Part shown: one piece after another, positions 43,588 through 44,696 of the stretch
Numbering within the stretch: the stretch's first letter is position 1
Layout: every line of letters begins with the position of its first letter
Assembly (NCBI RefSeq): GCF_001074825.1
Contig: NZ_JUPG01000107.1
Location: forward strand, 1-44,696
Reading direction: 5' to 3'
Source of the DNA: Streptococcus pseudopneumoniae
Lineage (GTDB): Bacteria > Bacillota > Bacilli > Lactobacillales > Streptococcaceae
DNA length: 44,696 bases
Position numbers and translations under genes: made by a program
The notes under the pieces: model-generated
Database searches by the model: none
Told to the model about the DNA's origin: nothing
The model's input: only the letters and a program-made list of their open reading frames with translations

Positions 43588-44448
43588 ATGAAGAAGTGGT
43601 GGCAAAAGCTGACAGACAAGCCTTTAGTAAAAGCTTTTTTGCATTATTATCAAGCCTCGGATAGTGAGTTGACCAGTGTCGCAGTAGCCTACTATTGGTT
43701 GATTTCGATTTTCCCCCTGCTTTTGGTGGTGGTCAATATTCTCCCCTATTTTCAGATTCCAGTTTCCAATTTTTTAAAGGTTGTCAATGAATTTTTGCCA
43801 GATACGGTTTATGATGTGGTCGCAAAGATTATTACAGAGGTGCTGACCCAACCTTCAACGGGTTTGTTGAGTTTTGCGGTTTTGTCAGCCCTCTTGACCT
43901 TTTCAAAATCCATGAATTTTCTGCAGAAAGCCTTTAATAAAGCTTACGGAGTAGCAAAAAATCGAGGAATGATTTCCCATCAGCTCATGAGTTTGTTTGT
44001 CAGTTTCGGTTTGCAGATTCTCTTTGCCTTGGCTCTATTTTTGAGTGTTTTTGGCCGCATGCTCCTCAACCTCATCAAAAGCTACTGGAAATTGGATACT
44101 CCACTATTTGATTACCTGCAGGATCTGACAGGCCCCTTGGTTTATGCCTTGATTTTTGCAATCTTGGTCATGCTCTACTATTTTCTGCCCAATGTTAAGG
44201 TTCGACGGATTCGACATGTATTGCCAGGTAGTGCCTTTGTCTTATTGACCTTGGTCTTACTACTTAATATCTTTTCAGTCTATGTTAACAATTATGTCAA
44301 TCACATAGTGGACGTGCGTTTTTTTAGTTCCATCGTCGTGGTGGTCATGATGTTCTGGTTTATTCTCATTGCTAAGATTTTGATTGTCGGCGCGGTGATT
44401 AATGCCAGTGTGCAGAGTTTGCAAGATCCGAGCTTGAGAAAAGACTAA
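43588..44448 (+). CDS. YihY/BrkB family membrane protein
   Basis: Integral membrane protein of 286 residues with six helices and the family's conserved opening LTSVAVAYYWLISIFPLLL. Once misnamed ribonuclease BN, the family has no proven function; some members affect envelope or phosphate homeostasis. I choose the ATG at 43588 rather than the in-frame GTG at 43573 because GAAGGAG lies seven bases before the ATG. It is the last gene of the operon. Its stop lies 3 bp before a BOX element that may supply the transcript end. Confidence 0.88.
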   Translation: MKKWWQKLTDKPLVKAFLHYYQASDSELTSVAVAYYWLISIFPLLLVVVNILPYFQIPVSNFLKVVNEFLPDTVYDVVAKIITEVLTQPSTGLLSFAVLSALLTFSKSMNFLQKAFNKAYGVAKNRGMISHQLMSLFVSFGLQILFALALFLSVFGRMLLNLIKSYWKLDTPLFDYLQDLTGPLVYALIFAILVMLYYFLPNVKVRRIRHVLPGSAFVLLTLVLLLNIFSVYVNNYVNHIVDVRFFSSIVVVVMMFWFILIAKILIVGAVINASVQSLQDPSLRKD

Positions 44449-44450
44449 CT

Positions 44451-44603
44451 TATACTTAATGAAAATCAAAGAGCAAGCTAGGAAACTAGCAGCAGATTGC
44501 TCAAAGCACTGCTTTGAGGTTGTAGATGAAACTGACGAAGTCAGTAACCATACCTACGGCAAGGTGAAGCTGACGTGGTTTGAAGAGATTTTCGAAGAGT
44601 ATA
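44451..44603 (-). repeat. BOX element, complete, reverse orientation
   Basis: Read on the plus strand it begins with boxC (TATACTTAATGAAAATC), then one boxB, then boxA with CTACGGCAAGGTGAAGCTG, which matches the BOXA1R primer sequence at nearly every base. It ends at GAAGAGTATA. A short open frame across it is not a gene. Confidence 0.93.
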
Positions 44604-44634
44604 GTTCTTTATCTATTACAAAACGCATACTATA

Positions 44635-44696
44635 TGTACTGACCCCAAAAAGTTAGACAATTAATTTATCCGAAGGATTTAGTTCTGTATTGCACA
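44635..44696 (-). mobile_element. end of an IS3-family insertion sequence (IS150/IS861-like)
   Basis: TGTACTGACCCCAAAAAG (44635 onward) is typical of the terminal inverted repeats of streptococcal IS3-family elements. On the minus strand a reading frame enters from the window edge and ends at 44666 with VQYRTKSFG and a stop, the usual C-terminus of the OrfB transposase. The element continues beyond the window. Confidence 0.75.

Noticed and set aside
44459..44656. 65-codon open frame at the right edge
   Set aside because: It runs through the BOX element and into the insertion sequence end, and lacks a ribosome site.

Overview
The window looks like a chromosomal segment from the Streptococcus mitis group (S. 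pneumoniae, S. pseudopneumoniae, S. mitis or S. oralis). The evidence is three BOX repeats, the vex/vncRS locus, PrtA, a BgaA-type beta-galactosidase with YSIRK and LPxTG signals, and low-GC lactococcal-type genes. Gene order is not that of the pneumococcal reference as I remember it: blocks that lie far apart there (codY-pncA, vex-vnc-fba, an ABC-2 exporter, prtA, bgaA) are adjacent here. I could not check this against a database.

Layout. 1-140: BOX element cut by the window edge. 245-4995 (minus strand): pepQ; murT-gatD, the lipid II amidation enzyme pair; and a class I pyridine nucleotide-disulfide oxidoreductase. 5324-8531 (plus): DEAD-box helicase cshA, then the global regulator codY overlapping nicotinamidase pncA. 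8613-8698: tRNA-Leu with an AAG anticodon. 8839-14330: vex1-vex2-vex3 ABC transporter followed by the vncR-vncS two-component system; the expected Pep27 peptide is not visible and a different small frame is present. 14471-15352: class II aldolase fba.

15400-20590 is the accessory part: an AT-rich cassette of three co-directional genes. They encode an unrecognised protein, an XRE-ImmA/IrrE metalloprotease, and an 805-residue fusion of an Mrr-like nuclease with a STAND-type NTPase. The cassette sits between two similar terminators, next to a truncated histidine-phosphatase tail. I read it as a candidate anti-phage module and the most interesting system in the window.

20857-23456: ABC-2 exporter of one ATPase and two permeases. 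23457-24202: terminator, BOX, a small gene remnant, and two metalloregulator-like palindromes ahead of the prtA promoter. 24203-30766: PrtA, a wall-anchored subtilase. 31247-31555: small membrane protein. 31956-39119: BgaA, with a CcpA-like cre in its leader; the PTS genes expected upstream are absent. 39299-39658 (minus): DUF3397 protein. 39759-44448: an operon with the YtqA-like radical SAM protein, the YtqB-like methyltransferase, a small protein, a CPA1 Na+/H+ antiporter and a YihY-family protein. The right edge holds a BOX element and the end of an IS3-family insertion sequence.

A theme that crosses regions is promoter geometry: three genes (murT, the DUF3397 gene and the radical SAM gene) have an extended -10 ending about six bases before an ATG with no Shine-Dalgarno, which predicts leaderless mRNAs.
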